Part shown: piece after piece, positions 42,833-54,337 of the stretch
Numbering within the stretch: the first letter of the stretch is position 1
Layout: the number at the start of each line of letters is the position of its first letter
Assembly: GCF_020906275.1 (NCBI RefSeq)
Contig: NZ_CP086727.1
Location: 1,116,001-1,180,000, forward strand
Direction: 5' to 3'
DNA length: 64,000 bases
From: Parasphingorhabdus litoris DSM 22379
GTDB taxonomy: Bacteria > Pseudomonadota > Alphaproteobacteria > Sphingomonadales > Sphingomonadaceae
The notes under the pieces: generated by a model
What the model was told of the DNA's origin: nothing
What the model saw: the letters and a program-made list of their open reading frames with translations, nothing else
Databases searched by the model: none
Program-made: the position numbers and the translations under genes

Positions 42833-44323
42833 ATGAAACTATGTGCTCTTATCGCCGGACTATCGGATACGGCATTAGAAAGCGAAAATGGTGAGGCCCA
42901 TGTCACGGGCTTTGCCATTGACCATCGCAAAATTGCTCCGGGTAATATTTTCGGCGCTTTTCAAGGCACTCAAGTCAATGGCGAGGATTTTATCGAGGCC
43001 GCTGTTGCCGCCGGCGCGATTGCGATTGTCGCCCGCCCGGATGCCGAAGTTGAAGGCGCTGTTCATATTGCCGCGGAAGAACCACGCCGTGTCTTTGCAT
43101 TGATGGCCGCCCGTTATTTTACCCCATCGCCGCAATATGTTGCGGCCGTGACGGGCACGAATGGCAAGACGTCGACGGCGGAACTGACCCGCCAGCTCTG
43201 GCGGATGGCTGGTCTCAACAGCGCGTCTATCGGCACGCTGGGCGTTACTACCGCGAGCGAGCAGGTCAAGACGGGGCTGACTACGCCAGATATTGTCACC
43301 TTTCTGTCCAATATGTCGGGCCTCGCCCGCGAGGGTGTCAGCCACGCGATATTTGAAGCGTCCAGCCACGGCCTGTCGCAATATCGTACCGAGGGCCTGC
43401 CCGTGCAGGTCGGGGTGTTCACCAATCTCAGCCGTGACCATCTCGACTATCATGGCGATATGGACAGCTATTTCGAAGCCAAGATGCGGCTGTTCGATGA
43501 GGTTGTTGATGGAGCCGGGACCGCAGTGATCTGGGCGGATGACGAGTGGTCCGAAGCGGTGATCAAGCGGGCTATGGAGAGAGGTCTCAATCTTTTCACT
43601 GTTGGTGAAAAGGGTACCTCGCTGCGCCTGCTATCGCGCACGCCGACCCAGTTGGGGCAGGTGCTGATGGTCAAGGCCCAGGGCAATACGCATCGTATCT
43701 CCCTGCCGCTGATCGGTGCCTATCAGGCTTCCAATGTTTTGTGCGCTGCGGGCGTTGTCCTGTCTACCGGCGGAACGCTAGACGATGTGGTTGATCATCT
43801 CCAGCGAGTGCAGCCGGTGCGCGGCCGTCTGGAACGTGCCGTCATAACCAAAGTCGGCGCGCCAGTTTATGTGGACTATGCCCATACACCGGATGGTTTG
43901 CGCGCCGCGATTGATGCCCTGCGTCCGCATGTTAAAGGCCGGTTGATCACGATTTTCGGTGCCGGAGGGGACCGGGACAAAGGCAAGCGTCCGGAAATGG
44001 GTAAGGTAGCAACGAACCTCTCCGATATTGCCATTATCACTGACGACAACCCGCGCGGCGAAGATCCCGCCGCCATCCGGACCGAGATCATGGCCGGTGC
44101 GCCGGGCGCGGAAGAAGTGGGCGATCGTCGCGCTGCGATATCGCATGCTATCGGCCTTGCACAAGCGGATGACATCATCCTGCTGGCCGGGAAAGGCCAT
44201 GAACAGGGGCAGATTATCGGTGATCGCATCATCCCATTTGATGATGTTGAGGTCGCCCGAGAATGCGCCCGCGAATATGCTGGCGAAGGTAGTGGTACGC
44301 CGGAACCGGAGGCTGCTGCATGA
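42833..44323 (+). CDS. murE: UDP-MurNAc-L-Ala-D-Glu:meso-diaminopimelate ligase
   Basis: The protein has 496 residues. The ATP loop is TGTNGKTSTAELTRQLWR, with YVDYAHTPDGLRAAIDALRP and FGAGGDRDKGKRPEMGKVA further on. The DNPR motif (in ITDDNPRGEDPAAIR) marks specificity for meso-diaminopimelate rather than lysine, as expected for a Gram-negative wall. It adds the third residue of the stem peptide. It overlaps murF by four bases. Confidence 0.97.
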   Translation: MKLCALIAGLSDTALESENGEAHVTGFAIDHRKIAPGNIFGAFQGTQVNGEDFIEAAVAAGAIAIVARPDAEVEGAVHIAAEEPRRVFALMAARYFTPSPQYVAAVTGTNGKTSTAELTRQLWRMAGLNSASIGTLGVTTASEQVKTGLTTPDIVTFLSNMSGLAREGVSHAIFEASSHGLSQYRTEGLPVQVGVFTNLSRDHLDYHGDMDSYFEAKMRLFDEVVDGAGTAVIWADDEWSEAVIKRAMERGLNLFTVGEKGTSLRLLSRTPTQLGQVLMVKAQGNTHRISLPLIGAYQASNVLCAAGVVLSTGGTLDDVVDHLQRVQPVRGRLERAVITKVGAPVYVDYAHTPDGLRAAIDALRPHVKGRLITIFGAGGDRDKGKRPEMGKVATNLSDIAIITDDNPRGEDPAAIRTEIMAGAPGAEEVGDRRAAISHAIGLAQADDIILLAGKGHEQGQIIGDRIIPFDDVEVARECAREYAGEGSGTPEPEAAA

Positions 44324-45753
44324 CCGCTCAGGGGAAAGCTCTTTGGACATCTTCGGCCATTGCTGAGGCCGTAAAAGGCCAGGCAAGTGCGGATTTTGAG
44401 GTCAGCGGCGTTGCTTTCGATTCTCGCGAAATCGGTCCGGGTGATCTGTTCTTTGCTCTCAAAGGCGAACAGAGCGACGGACATCTTTATGTCGATGATA
44501 TCTATGCGGCCGGTGGCGCCGGAGCAGTGGTAAGTCAGCCGGTTGATGGCCCACATATCCTGGTATCCGACACGACCAAGGCGCTGAATGACCTTGCCGT
44601 TGCATCGCGGGCGCGCGGCGATGCGAAAATTATCGGAGTTACCGGATCGGTTGGAAAAACCGGTACGAAGGAAGCCCTTTTTGCAGCTTTGAACCGTGCG
44701 TCCATGGGAAAGTCCCATCGGTCGGTGAAAAGCTACAATAACCATGTTGGTGTTCCGCTGAGCCTGTCGCGTATGCCGGCGGGATGCCAATATGGGATTT
44801 TTGAAATGGGCATGAACCATGCCGGTGAGCTGGCGCAGCTCACGCGACTGGTCCGACCCGACGTGGCGATTATAACGGCCATAGCGCCAGCGCATATCGG
44901 CCATTTCCCCAGCGTCGAAGCGATTGCCGATGCCAAGGCCGAGATTTTCCAGGGCCTGACTCATGAAGGGACGGCAATCATCCCGTTTGACAGTCCCTAT
45001 TATGAAAGGCTGCGCAAAGCGGCTTCCCGCTGCACCAAGAATATCGTCACTTTTGGTTTTGATGAACAGGCCGATGTTCGTGCAGTTGATATCGTGCCCG
45101 CCCAAGGTGGCGGGTCACTGGTAACCGCGCACCTTCGCGACGATGGTGAAGGAGACCGCAGCCTGTGTTTTACGGTTGCGGAACCCGGAAAACACTGGGT
45201 ATCCAATGCACTTGCCATAATGGCAGCGGTTCGGGCGGTTGGCGGTGATCTGGCAGCAGCTGGTCTGGCGCTGGCGGATTTGCAGGGTCTGGATGGTCGC
45301 GGCAGGCGGCATCAGATTGACCTGAAGAATGGCGGTCAGGCAACGCTTGTGGACGAAAGCTACAACGCCAATCCGGTGTCCATGAAAGCAACCTTGGGCC
45401 AGCTGGCGAACGAAAATTGTGACGGCAAGAAGATCGTCCTGCTCGGCGCGATGGGCGAGCTTGGAGACAAGGCGCAGCATTATCATGAAGCATTAGCTGA
45501 TGATATAATCGCCTCTGGTGCACGGACCATCGTCTTGGTTGGCGATGAAATGGCTTATACGTCGACTAGACTGGCCAAAATAATTGCAGAAAAACTTGAT
45601 CACACCCCCAAAATATCTCATGTCGCGGGCTCTTCGGAAGCGCTGGCTGAAGTCGCAGGGGAAATCAGCGACGAAGACATCCTTCTAATCAAGGGGTCAA
45701 ATTATCTGGGGCTCGCCAAGGTCGTTTCGGCTTTGGTGGGCGGGGAGTATTAA
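44320..45753 (+). CDS. murF: UDP-MurNAc-tripeptide:D-Ala-D-Ala ligase
   Basis: The protein has 477 residues. The three Mur ligase domains are seen: an N-terminal UDP-binding part ([20 protein letters not shown]), the ATP loop [20 protein letters not shown] with [18 protein letters not shown], and a C-terminal domain with [19 protein letters not shown]. It adds D-Ala-D-Ala to complete the stem peptide. The stop and the mraY start share one base (TAATG). Confidence 0.97.
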   Translation: MTAQGKALWTSSAIAEAVKGQASADFEVSGVAFDSREIGPGDLFFALKGEQSDGHLYVDDIYAAGGAGAVVSQPVDGPHILVSDTTKALNDLAVASRARGDAKIIGVTGSVGKTGTKEALFAALNRASMGKSHRSVKSYNNHVGVPLSLSRMPAGCQYGIFEMGMNHAGELAQLTRLVRPDVAIITAIAPAHIGHFPSVEAIADAKAEIFQGLTHEGTAIIPFDSPYYERLRKAASRCTKNIVTFGFDEQADVRAVDIVPAQGGGSLVTAHLRDDGEGDRSLCFTVAEPGKHWVSNALAIMAAVRAVGGDLAAAGLALADLQGLDGRGRRHQIDLKNGGQATLVDESYNANPVSMKATLGQLANENCDGKKIVLLGAMGELGDKAQHYHEALADDIIASGARTIVLVGDEMAYTSTRLAKIIAEKLDHTPKISHVAGSSEALAEVAGEISDEDILLIKGSNYLGLAKVVSALVGGEY

Positions 45754-46823
45754 TGTTTTATCTATTGGCACAATGGCTTGAATTTGAAGGTGTTTTCAAC
45801 GTCTTTCGCTATCTAAGCTTCCGCTCCGGCGCGGCGGTTGCAACCGCCTTGTTTATCGGAATGCTTATCGGACCACGGTTCATCAACATGCTCAGAATGA
45901 AACAGGGTAAGGGGCAGCCGATCCGCGAAGATGGACCAATTACCCATCTTAAGAAAGCGGGAACGCCAACCATGGGCGGCCTGATGATTTTGCTTTCGGT
46001 GGTTGTTTCCGTTTTGTTGTGGATGGATCTCAGCAATATTTTTGTCTGGGTCTGTATCTTTGTGACGCTTGGTTTCGGGGCTATTGGCTTCATGGATGAC
46101 TATGACAAAGTCAGCAAATCCAGTCATAAAGGCGTCCCGGGCCGTGTTCGATTGTTGATGGAATTTGTTGTTGCCGGATTCGCAACCTGGATCATAGTCC
46201 AGCAAGTCGGTACCAATCTCTATGTTCCGTTCTTCAATGAAGTGCAGATCAATCTGGGATGGTTCTATTTCCCCTTTGCCATGTTTGTCATTGTCGGTTC
46301 CGGCAATGCAGTGAACCTGACCGATGGTCTTGATGGTCTGGCGACAATGCCGGTAGCGATTGCCAGCGCTACATTCCTGATCCTCGTCTATTTGTCAGGC
46401 AACGCGGTCTTTTCCGAATATCTGGGCATTCCCTTTGTTCCGGGTGCTGGGGAACTGGCTATTTTCTGTGCCTGCATCATCGGGGCCTGTCTCGCCTTTC
46501 TCTGGTTTAACGCGCCACCGGCAGCAGTATTCATGGGCGATACGGGAAGTCTCGCTTTAGGAGGCGCCCTGGGTGCGATTGCAGTTTCGATCCATCATGA
46601 AATCGTCCTTGCAATTGTTGGCGGGCTATTCGTGCTGGAAGCGGTTTCCGTCATTGTGCAGGTCTTCTTCTTCAAACGCACCGGCAAGCGAGTTTTCCGC
46701 ATGGCCCCGATCCACCATCATTTCGAACAGCTGGGTTGGTCTGAATCAACCGTTGTGATCCGTTTCTGGATCATCAGCCTGGTTCTGGCGCTGGCCGGTC
46801 TGGCGACACTCAAGCTCAGATGA
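45753..46823 (+). CDS. mraY: Phospho-MurNAc-pentapeptide transferase
   Basis: The protein has 356 residues with about ten membrane helices. The cytoplasmic active-site motifs are [40 protein letters not shown] and the histidine cluster [16 protein letters not shown]. It moves phospho-MurNAc-pentapeptide to undecaprenyl phosphate, making lipid I at the inner membrane. It overlaps murD by four bases. Confidence 0.98.
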   Translation: MFYLLAQWLEFEGVFNVFRYLSFRSGAAVATALFIGMLIGPRFINMLRMKQGKGQPIREDGPITHLKKAGTPTMGGLMILLSVVVSVLLWMDLSNIFVWVCIFVTLGFGAIGFMDDYDKVSKSSHKGVPGRVRLLMEFVVAGFATWIIVQQVGTNLYVPFFNEVQINLGWFYFPFAMFVIVGSGNAVNLTDGLDGLATMPVAIASATFLILVYLSGNAVFSEYLGIPFVPGAGELAIFCACIIGACLAFLWFNAPPAAVFMGDTGSLALGGALGAIAVSIHHEIVLAIVGGLFVLEAVSVIVQVFFFKRTGKRVFRMAPIHHHFEQLGWSESTVVIRFWIISLVLALAGLATLKLR

Positions 46824-48154
46824 TGCGTTCGTCCGCCTTTGCCAACAAAAGCTATGCCATTTTGGGCCTGGCGCGATCCGGCATGGCGACCCTTGATGCT
46901 CTGCATGCCAGCGGTGCACGGATATTGGCCTGGGACGCGCGTGAAGATTTGCGGGAAGCTGCCAATGACAAGGCGATCATTGCTGATCCGCTGGAGGCGG
47001 ACCTCAGCGATTATGATGCGGTTGTCGTTTCACCTGGCGTGCCGCTCAACACCCATCCTATCCGGGACAAGGCGGCGGATGATGGTGTACCGATTGTCGG
47101 AGATATTGAACTATTTGCGCAGGCAAGACGATCATTGCCGCCGCATCGGGTTGTCGGGATTACCGGCACAAACGGCAAGTCAACAACCACGGCCCTTTTG
47201 CATCATATCATTCAAAGCGCAGCCCTGCCGACGCATATGGGCGGTAATATCGGTGTGCCGATCCTATCGCAGGAGCCGCTGGCAGCGGGCGGTGTCTATG
47301 TGCTGGAATTGTCCAGTTATCAGATTGATCTGACGCATAGCCTTGATTGCGATGTCGCGATGTTGCTCAATATCAGCCCCGATCATCTGGATCGCTATGA
47401 CAGCTATGATGCCTATGCAGCGGCAAAAGTGCGTCTGTTCGATATGATGGGCGCGGACCATGTCGCGATATTCGGTGGTGCTGATGAAAAGACACAGCTT
47501 GCTTTGCAGTTCATCCGTGCCGAAGGCCGGGTTCAGAATATTGTTGATAGCAGTTCGATCCTGTTGGAGGGGCAGGCGGAATGGCCGTCGCTGCAGGGGC
47601 CGCATAATCTTCAAAACGCCATAGCGGCTGTGGCCGCGGCTGAGGCGTTGGGGATCCAAGAGCATCAGTGGAGGCCTGCTCTGGAGAGCTTCAAGGGCTT
47701 GCCGCACCGGATGGAGCTCATGGCAGAAGCGGATGGCGTTCTGTTTGTAAATGATAGCAAGGCGACCAATCCCGCATCAACCGGTCCGGCCCTTGGTGCA
47801 TATCCCAAGATTCACTGGATACTTGGCGGATTGCCAAAAAGTGATGACCTGAAAGAATGTGAACCTTATTTCGGCAATGTGGTGCAGGCTTATACAATTG
47901 GTGACGCTGGACCAGTATTTGGCGAGTTGCTCGCCCCACATATGCCGGTTGATCCGTGCGAAATGATGTTGACAGCGGTCCAACATGCCGCTGCGAACGC
48001 CAAACCAGGGGAAGTCGTTTTACTGTCTCCCGCCTGCGCTTCGTTCGACCAGTTCAAGGATTTTGAGGCGCGCGGCGAATGTTTCCGCTGTGCGGTGGAT
48101 AGCGTAATTGAAAATAACCTGATCGGAACCGCTTCTGGGGGCAGTATAGTATGA
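46820..48154 (+). CDS. murD: UDP-MurNAc-L-alanine:D-glutamate ligase
   Basis: The protein has 444 residues. It opens with a Rossmann-like substrate domain ([20 protein letters not shown]), then the ATP loop [40 protein letters not shown] and the C-terminal domain with [20 protein letters not shown]. It adds D-glutamate as the second stem residue. Four-base overlaps join it to mraY and ftsW. Confidence 0.97.
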   Translation: MMRSSAFANKSYAILGLARSGMATLDALHASGARILAWDAREDLREAANDKAIIADPLEADLSDYDAVVVSPGVPLNTHPIRDKAADDGVPIVGDIELFAQARRSLPPHRVVGITGTNGKSTTTALLHHIIQSAALPTHMGGNIGVPILSQEPLAAGGVYVLELSSYQIDLTHSLDCDVAMLLNISPDHLDRYDSYDAYAAAKVRLFDMMGADHVAIFGGADEKTQLALQFIRAEGRVQNIVDSSSILLEGQAEWPSLQGPHNLQNAIAAVAAAEALGIQEHQWRPALESFKGLPHRMELMAEADGVLFVNDSKATNPASTGPALGAYPKIHWILGGLPKSDDLKECEPYFGNVVQAYTIGDAGPVFGELLAPHMPVDPCEMMLTAVQHAAANAKPGEVVLLSPACASFDQFKDFEARGECFRCAVDSVIENNLIGTASGGSIV

Positions 48155-49425
48155 CCGATGGAACCACCTCTAAAGGCCAGTTGCCGGAAATTGCGGCAGG
48201 CTTGAAAAAGAAGCGTTTTCAGTTGGAATCGCGCCTGGGCCGCAGCGATCGTTCACCGCTGTCCGTCTGGTTCTGGGAACTGGACCGGGTGTTGCTGGCG
48301 CTGATGCTGACTTTGATCGCCATCGGGTTGATTGCAGTGGCGGCTGCGTCGCCGGTATCGGCATTGAAGCATAGCACGGCGGCTGTCTCGCTCGATCCGC
48401 TTTACTATTTCTATCGCCAACTTGGTTGGGTTATCGTTGGTATTCCTATCATGCTTGTCGTTTCGATGCTGCCCAAGGAACAGGCGCGGCGGTTCGCAAT
48501 ATTGGCTGCGGTCGGCGCCTTCGCGCTGCTGTTTCTGGTTCCGATATTCGGCAAGACCGTCAACGGTGCGCAGCGTTGGATCGGTTATGGATTTGCAACG
48601 GTTCAGCCAGGCGAGTTTCTGAAACCCTTTTATGCGGTTTCGCTGGCATGGCTTCTATCGCTTCGGGTTAAAGACCCGTCACTACCGGTGATATCTCTGT
48701 CTTTCGTGTTGACTGGTATCATTGCGCTCTTGTTGATGATGCAACCCAATTTGGGACAAACGTTGATCTTTTGCGGGATCTGGTTCGTCCTTATGATGAT
48801 CTCTGGTCTGTCCGCACGGTTGATTGCGGTAATCAGCATGGGCGGTATTGGTGGCTTAATCGGAGCCTATTTTCTCTATCCCGTGGCAACGCAGAGGATA
48901 AATAGCTGGCTGTTCGGTGGCGATGAGTTCGATCAGGTGATGCTGGCGCATAAAGCGCTCACCGGTGGCGGCTTGCTCGGTACTGGACCGGGTCTTGGAA
49001 CCGCGAAGTTCAAACTGCCCGAAGCGCATACCGACTATATCTTCTCCGTCATTGGGGAGGAATTCGGGCTATTAGCCTGCGTTGCCATTGCCCTTGTTTA
49101 CCTCGCCATCATCGTGCGTGTGTTCTTGCGTTTGCTGGACGAGGAAGATAATTTTATCATCCTCGCGGTTGCCGGATTGACCGCACAATTTGGCGGGCAG
49201 GCGCTGATCAACATGGCGGTGAACCTGCAACTTTTCCCCTCCAAAGGCATGACGCTACCGTTGATCAGCTATGGCGGCTCATCCTTCCTTGCCCTCTCTT
49301 TGGGTGTCGGACTGCTGCTAGCATTCACGCGCAGAAACCCCTATTTAGATCGCTCACAATATGTCACGAAATGGCCTAAAGATCGGCCGAAGGAAATCCC
49401 CAAGGAAATCATGGTGACCAAATGA
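48151..49425 (+). CDS. ftsW: Septal peptidoglycan glycosyltransferase FtsW
   Basis: The protein has 424 residues, a SEDS-family membrane protein with about ten helices after a basic cytoplasmic N-terminus. GAQRWIGYGFATVQPGEFLK carries the conserved Arg and Glu region, LPEAHTDYIFSVIGEEFGLL the catalytic Asp loop, and LPLISYGGSSFLALSLGVGL the last signature. It polymerises lipid II at the septum with FtsI. Four-base overlaps on both sides. Confidence 0.97.
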   Translation: MTDGTTSKGQLPEIAAGLKKKRFQLESRLGRSDRSPLSVWFWELDRVLLALMLTLIAIGLIAVAAASPVSALKHSTAAVSLDPLYYFYRQLGWVIVGIPIMLVVSMLPKEQARRFAILAAVGAFALLFLVPIFGKTVNGAQRWIGYGFATVQPGEFLKPFYAVSLAWLLSLRVKDPSLPVISLSFVLTGIIALLLMMQPNLGQTLIFCGIWFVLMMISGLSARLIAVISMGGIGGLIGAYFLYPVATQRINSWLFGGDEFDQVMLAHKALTGGGLLGTGPGLGTAKFKLPEAHTDYIFSVIGEEFGLLACVAIALVYLAIIVRVFLRLLDEEDNFIILAVAGLTAQFGGQALINMAVNLQLFPSKGMTLPLISYGGSSFLALSLGVGLLLAFTRRNPYLDRSQYVTKWPKDRPKEIPKEIMVTK

Positions 49426-50606
49426 GCTTTACGAAACATTATGTTCTCGCCGCAGGTGGTACTGGCGGCCATATGATCCCCGCCTATGCACTGGCCAAGG
49501 AGCTGGTCCAGCGCGGCCACCGTGTAGCCCTGATCACCGACGAACGGGGCGAGAAAATTCCCGGCATGGTCGATGATGGGCAGGTCCATGTGCTACCCGC
49601 CGGACGAATTACCAAAGACCCGCGCGGTTGGCTGGCGGGAGCGCGCGCGATTCTGAAGGGTCGGATGATGGCAATGCAGCTTTATGATGCATTTGAACCC
49701 TCTGCAGTCGTGGGCTTTGGCGGCTATCCCGCCTTTCCCGCTCTGTTGGCCGCGAACCGGAAAAATATTCCAACGATCATCCATGAACAAAATGCCGTTT
49801 TAGGCCGTGTTAATCGGCTGGCCGCGCGTTCAGTGAATGCGATTGCGACATCTTATCCGGATATCCTTAAACTCAAGCCCAAATATGAGGAAAAGGTCCA
49901 TCTCGTTGGTAATCCTGTGCGAGAAGAAGTGATCGCCCTGCGTGAAGAACCATATCCGCCTTTGACCGAGGAAGGCATTTTTCGCGTGCTCGTAACGGGC
50001 GGCAGTCAGGGCGCGACAATATTATCCGATGTCGTTCCTGATGGTCTCGCATTGCTGCCGATGCATTTGCGGCGTCGTCTTCAGGTGACCCAGCAATGCC
50101 GTGAACAGGATATCGAGCGCGTGCGTGAGAAATATGCGGAGCATGACATCCCAGCGGAACTTGCCACCTATCTGCCCGACCTGCCGCAGCGCCTGGGCTG
50201 GGCGCATCTCGTTATTGGACGGGCAGGGGCCTCGACCATTGCAGAGCTGACTACTGCTGGCCGTCCGGCGATCCTTATCCCATTGCCGATAGCAACTGAT
50301 GACCATCAGACGCAAAATGTCCGCGAGATGGTTGCCGCCGGCGGTGCTCGGTCGATTGCGCAGCCACAATTTACCGCCAAGGAACTGGCCAAGCAGATGC
50401 AGAAGATGGCGCTTGGCCCCGAAGCGTTGCAAAATGCCGCCCGCTTTGCCCGCAAATGTGGTCGGCCGGATGCCGTAAGTGATCTTGCTGATCTGGTGGA
50501 AAGCATCGGTACGTCACCGCTCTCCAAAACATTGAAAGTGAAAGAGGAACAGTCCTCGATCATTCCCAATCCACGTCCCGCGTTGGCGAAAGAAACCACG
50601 CAATGA
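49422..50606 (+). CDS. murG: Lipid II synthase (GlcNAc transferase) MurG
   Basis: The protein has 394 residues with a GT-B fold. Signatures: [20 protein letters not shown] (lipid I binding), [35 protein letters not shown] and [20 protein letters not shown] for UDP-GlcNAc. It adds GlcNAc to lipid I on the inner face of the membrane. A tail of about 30 residues after the usual end is variable. It overlaps murC by four bases. Confidence 0.97.
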   Translation: MSFTKHYVLAAGGTGGHMIPAYALAKELVQRGHRVALITDERGEKIPGMVDDGQVHVLPAGRITKDPRGWLAGARAILKGRMMAMQLYDAFEPSAVVGFGGYPAFPALLAANRKNIPTIIHEQNAVLGRVNRLAARSVNAIATSYPDILKLKPKYEEKVHLVGNPVREEVIALREEPYPPLTEEGIFRVLVTGGSQGATILSDVVPDGLALLPMHLRRRLQVTQQCREQDIERVREKYAEHDIPAELATYLPDLPQRLGWAHLVIGRAGASTIAELTTAGRPAILIPLPIATDDHQTQNVREMVAAGGARSIAQPQFTAKELAKQMQKMALGPEALQNAARFARKCGRPDAVSDLADLVESIGTSPLSKTLKVKEEQSSIIPNPRPALAKETTQ

Positions 50607-52009
50607 AGGGTGTTGGTACGGACATTGGCACGATCCACTTTGTCGGCATTGGCGGTATCGGCATGTCCGGCATTGCCGAAGTGATGCACAATCTGGGTTA
50701 TCAGGTACAGGGTTCCGATCTGGCCGACAGCTATATTGTCGAGGGCCTGCGCGCCAAGGGTATTAAGGTAACCATTGGCCAGAAGGCTGAGAATGTCGAA
50801 GGGACCGCCGTGGTCGTCATCTCTACAGCCGTGAAGCGCGGCAATCCGGAGGTCGAAAAGGCACTGGAAGACCGTATCCCGCTGGTGCGGCGTGCGGAAA
50901 TGCTTGCCGAACTGATGCGGCTCAAACGGACAATCGCCATTGCCGGCACCCATGGTAAGACCACCACAACCTCGATGGTTGCGGCGATGCTCGATGCAGG
51001 TGGTATTGATCCGACCGTCATCAATGGCGGTATCATCAACAGCTATGGCTCCAATGCCCGCCTGGGCGACAGCGAATGGATGGTCGTTGAAGCGGATGAA
51101 AGCGATGGCAGCTTCCTGCGGCTCGATGGGACGATTGCCGTGGTCACCAATATCGACCCTGAACATCTTGATCATTATGGAAGTTTCGACAAGATCAAGG
51201 ACAGCTTCGTCGAATTTATCGAAAACGTACCGTTCTACGGAGCCGCCATCCTCTGCCTCGACCATCCCGAAGTCCAGGCGATCCTGCCGCGCATCCGCGA
51301 CCGGCGGCTCATCACTTACGGTTTCTCTGCGCAGGCCGATGTGAAAGGCATTAACGTTACACCGATTCCCGGCGGCAATCGCTTTGATGTTGTGATCCGC
51401 GACCGCGATGGTGAAACGCGGACGATTGAAGGCATCACCTTGCCGATGCCCGGGCGGCATAATGTTGAAAACGCCATTGCTGCTGTGGCAGTCGGCCTCG
51501 AAATGGGCATGAGTGATGAACAGATTGCCAGCGGCTTTAATCAATTTGGCGGCGTCAAACGGCGTTTCACCAAAGTCGGTGAAGTCGATGGCGTGATTGT
51601 GATTGATGATTATGGCCATCATCCAGTTGAAATCCGTGCGGTTCTCTCCGCTGCGCGTGAAGGAGCGGAAGGCCGGGTGATCGCTGTGGTCCAACCACAT
51701 CGCTTCACTCGATTGCGTGATCATATGGAGGACTTTCAGCAAGCGTTTAACGATGCTGACATGGTCTATGTGACACCGGTCTTTGTAGCCGGTGAAGAAC
51801 CCATTGAAGGGGTGGACAGCGAAGCACTGGCCGCCGGTTTGCGCAAGCGCGGGCACCGCGTGGCGGAAACGGTCGCGGATGAAGCGGACCTGCAAAAGCG
51901 GCTGGCAGAGGTAGCGCAAGACAAGGACATGATTGTCTGCCTCGGAGCCGGTGACATCACCAAATGGGCGGCAGGTCTTGCCGATGGCATAAAGGCGGCG
52001 CGGTCATGA
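50603..52009 (+). CDS. murC: UDP-MurNAc:L-alanine ligase
   Basis: The protein has 468 residues. The N-terminal Rossmann domain is [20 protein letters not shown], the ATP loop [20 protein letters not shown], then [20 protein letters not shown] and [20 protein letters not shown]. It starts the stem peptide by adding L-alanine. It overlaps murB by four bases. Confidence 0.97.
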   Translation: MKGVGTDIGTIHFVGIGGIGMSGIAEVMHNLGYQVQGSDLADSYIVEGLRAKGIKVTIGQKAENVEGTAVVVISTAVKRGNPEVEKALEDRIPLVRRAEMLAELMRLKRTIAIAGTHGKTTTTSMVAAMLDAGGIDPTVINGGIINSYGSNARLGDSEWMVVEADESDGSFLRLDGTIAVVTNIDPEHLDHYGSFDKIKDSFVEFIENVPFYGAAILCLDHPEVQAILPRIRDRRLITYGFSAQADVKGINVTPIPGGNRFDVVIRDRDGETRTIEGITLPMPGRHNVENAIAAVAVGLEMGMSDEQIASGFNQFGGVKRRFTKVGEVDGVIVIDDYGHHPVEIRAVLSAAREGAEGRVIAVVQPHRFTRLRDHMEDFQQAFNDADMVYVTPVFVAGEEPIEGVDSEALAAGLRKRGHRVAETVADEADLQKRLAEVAQDKDMIVCLGAGDITKWAAGLADGIKAARS

Positions 52010-52923
52010 CGGTAGCCACTACCCTTCCTGAGACCCGTGGCAAGCTGACCGCCGAAGCGCCGCTGGCTCCGCTGGTCTGGTTCAAAAGCGGCGGTCCGGC
52101 GGAATGGTTGTTTGCGCCGAAGGATGTGGAAGACTTGCAGCATTTCCTGCGAGACCTCGATCCGGCTATTCCGGTCTGGCCTTTGGGCCTGGGCTCCAAC
52201 CTCATAATCCGCGACGGCGGCAAACGCGGCGTGACGATACGTTTGGGCAAGGCTTTCGCTGGCATAGAAACTGTCGGCAAAGGCACGTTCGGTATAGATG
52301 ATGCGCTGATTTGCGGCGCGGGCGCTCCAGGGATTTCCGCTTCCAGCATGGCGCGCGATCATGGGATTGCGGGGCTAGAATTTTTGCGCGGTATCCCAGG
52401 CACGATCGGCGGTGCGGTGCGGATGAATGCCGGAGCCTATGGCCGGGAAGTCTGCGACATATTGGAAAGCGCGGACGTGGTTCTCCGAAACGGTGAACTA
52501 AAAACAATTCCGCTGGCCGATATGGGTTATAGCTATCGCCATTCCGAACTGCCGGAAGGGGCCATTGTTGTGAGCGCGACGCTGCGCGGGACAGAGGGCG
52601 ATCCGGAAGTCATCGGCGCGGAAATGAAACGGATCGCTGACGAACGGGAGGCATCGCAGCCGCTACGCTCCAAAACCGGCGGCTCGACTTTCAAAAATCC
52701 CGAGGGATACAAGGCTTGGCAATTGGTTGACCAAGCGGGTTGCCGTGGCCTGCAAATCGGGCAGGCTCAGGTGTCGGAAAAGCACTGTAACTTCTTGCTC
52801 AATCTCGGCGGAGCGACTTCTGCCGATATTGAAGCGCTGGGCGAAGAAGTGCGGCGGCAGGTGAAGGAAGATAGCGGTGTGGAACTGCAATGGGAAATTC
52901 AGCGCGTGGGGGACAGGACATGA
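52006..52923 (+). CDS. murB: UDP-N-acetylenolpyruvylglucosamine reductase
   Basis: The product has 305 residues from the ATG at 52006, which overlaps murC by the usual four bases. FAD contacts: [17 protein letters not shown] and [18 protein letters not shown]. The catalytic Ser lies in [20 protein letters not shown]. It reduces the enolpyruvyl ether to MurNAc. Its stop overlaps the DUF4262 gene by four bases. Confidence 0.96.
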   Translation: MTVATTLPETRGKLTAEAPLAPLVWFKSGGPAEWLFAPKDVEDLQHFLRDLDPAIPVWPLGLGSNLIIRDGGKRGVTIRLGKAFAGIETVGKGTFGIDDALICGAGAPGISASSMARDHGIAGLEFLRGIPGTIGGAVRMNAGAYGREVCDILESADVVLRNGELKTIPLADMGYSYRHSELPEGAIVVSATLRGTEGDPEVIGAEMKRIADEREASQPLRSKTGGSTFKNPEGYKAWQLVDQAGCRGLQIGQAQVSEKHCNFLLNLGGATSADIEALGEEVRRQVKEDSGVELQWEIQRVGDRT

Positions 52924-53420
52924 CTGGAGATCACAACCTGAGTGAATTCGAACAAAAGCTACTAGACAATGTTGATCAACATGGATGTCAAGTCAATTTT
53001 GTGTTCGATGCAGAGGGTGATGATCCTGATTTCGCTTATTCTGTTGGATTTCGAAAAACAGCCAAACAGCCTGAAGTCATCGTCTTTGGACTTGAGAGAA
53101 AACTGATGCTTTCCATGATAAATGAGACGCTTCGTCAATGCTGTGAGGAGGGATTATGTCTCGCTGAGGGCACTGAAATAAGTGATCTTGTTGAGGGATT
53201 CGATTGTGTCGCGCGACGTGTCCATCCGAGCCAGATTGATGAAGGGTATTTCAATTCCTCTATGTGGTTTCACGTGCGTGAATTTGGGTCAGAGCTGTCT
53301 GAGGCTTATCAGCTTGTCTGGCCTGGTGCGGTGAACGGACTATACCCCTGGGATATCGACTGCTCAGAGGATATCATCGAAGCTCAGCCTCCATTATATG
53401 AGGCGAGGAAGACAGCATGA
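52920..53420 (+). CDS. DUF4262 protein embedded in the dcw cluster
   Basis: The product has 166 residues from the ATG at 52920. EQKLLDNVDQHGCQVNFVFD with PDFAYSVGFRKTAKQPEVIV and FGLERKLMLSMINETLRQ fit the DUF4262 pattern, an uncharacterised soluble family. The rest includes YFNSSMWFHVREFG and LVWPGAVNGLYPWD. The gene uses more AT-rich codons than its neighbours, suggesting later arrival. It is joined to murB and ddl by four-base ATGA overlaps, so it is translated with wall-synthesis genes. It is not a normal dcw member. Function unknown. Confidence 0.8.
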   Translation: MTGDHNLSEFEQKLLDNVDQHGCQVNFVFDAEGDDPDFAYSVGFRKTAKQPEVIVFGLERKLMLSMINETLRQCCEEGLCLAEGTEISDLVEGFDCVARRVHPSQIDEGYFNSSMWFHVREFGSELSEAYQLVWPGAVNGLYPWDIDCSEDIIEAQPPLYEARKTA

Positions 53421-54337
53421 GCGATAAACTCCATGTAGCCGTTTTGATGGGTGGATGGTCCGCCGAACGGGAAGTGTCTCTGATGAGTGGCAAAGATATA
53501 GCCGATGCACTCGAAAAAAACGGCCATAAGGTGACGCGTATCGATATGGACCGCAATGTTGCTATGGTTCTGGATGGTGTGAAGCCAGATGTTGTGTTCA
53601 ATGCGCTCCACGGTTGCCCCGGTGAGGATGGCACGGTGCAGGGGACGCTGGATCTGATGCAGATTCCATACACCCATAGCGGATTGGTCACTTCGGTCAT
53701 TGCTATCGACAAGGAACTGACCAAGCAGCAGCTGGTTCCTGCGGGCATCAGGATGCCGGAAGGCAAGATGGTCAAAAGCGCGGATATTTTTGAAGCCGAT
53801 CCGCTACCACGGCCCTATGTATTGAAACCGGTCAATGAAGGCTCTTCTGTGGGCGTGGCGATCATCACGGATCAGGGCAATTATGGTAGCCCGATCGGAC
53901 GGGACGTGGCCGGGCCCTGGCAGGAATTTGATGAGCTGCTCGCAGAACCCTTTATCAAGGGGCGAGAACTGACCACGGCGGTGGTTGGCGGCAAGGCCTT
54001 GTGTGTAACGGAACTCAAACCGGTACAGGGCTTTTATGACTATGACGCCAAATATACCGAAGGATTGACCGAACATGTCTGTCCAGCGGAAATCCCAGCA
54101 GATATTGAGGCTCTATGTCTCGACTATGCGCTGCGGGCGCATCAGATATTGGGCTGCAAGGGAACCTCCCGGACGGATTTCCGTTGGGATGATGAATTGG
54201 GGCCGGACGGTCTATTTGTGTTGGAAACAAATACGCAGCCGGGCATGACGCCGCTCAGTCTCGTGCCGGAACAGGCCAGACAGATGGGGATAAGCTATGA
54301 AGAGCTGGTCGAATTGATCGTGAGGGAAGCGCTATGA
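53417..54337 (+). CDS. ddl: D-alanine:D-alanine ligase
   Basis: The protein has 306 residues with an ATP-grasp fold. HVAVLMGGWSAEREVSLMSG and HGCPGEDGTVQGTLDLMQIP are N-terminal signatures, VLKPVNEGSSVGVAI binds ATP, and VLETNTQPGMTPLSLVPEQA holds the metal ligands. It makes the dipeptide used by MurF. Its length matches DdlB, the type commonly placed in dcw clusters. It overlaps ftsQ by four bases. Confidence 0.96.
   Translation: MSDKLHVAVLMGGWSAEREVSLMSGKDIADALEKNGHKVTRIDMDRNVAMVLDGVKPDVVFNALHGCPGEDGTVQGTLDLMQIPYTHSGLVTSVIAIDKELTKQQLVPAGIRMPEGKMVKSADIFEADPLPRPYVLKPVNEGSSVGVAIITDQGNYGSPIGRDVAGPWQEFDELLAEPFIKGRELTTAVVGGKALCVTELKPVQGFYDYDAKYTEGLTEHVCPAEIPADIEALCLDYALRAHQILGCKGTSRTDFRWDDELGPDGLFVLETNTQPGMTPLSLVPEQARQMGISYEELVELIVREAL

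Noticed and set aside
43876..45105. Open frame of 409 codons on the minus strand
   Set aside because: It lies opposite murE and murF, which are well supported; no domain is visible.
50306..51919. Long open frame of 537 codons on the minus strand
   Set aside because: It lies opposite murC and murG, whose motifs and overlaps are clear. The translation shows no known domain and looks like a shadow of high-GC codon use.
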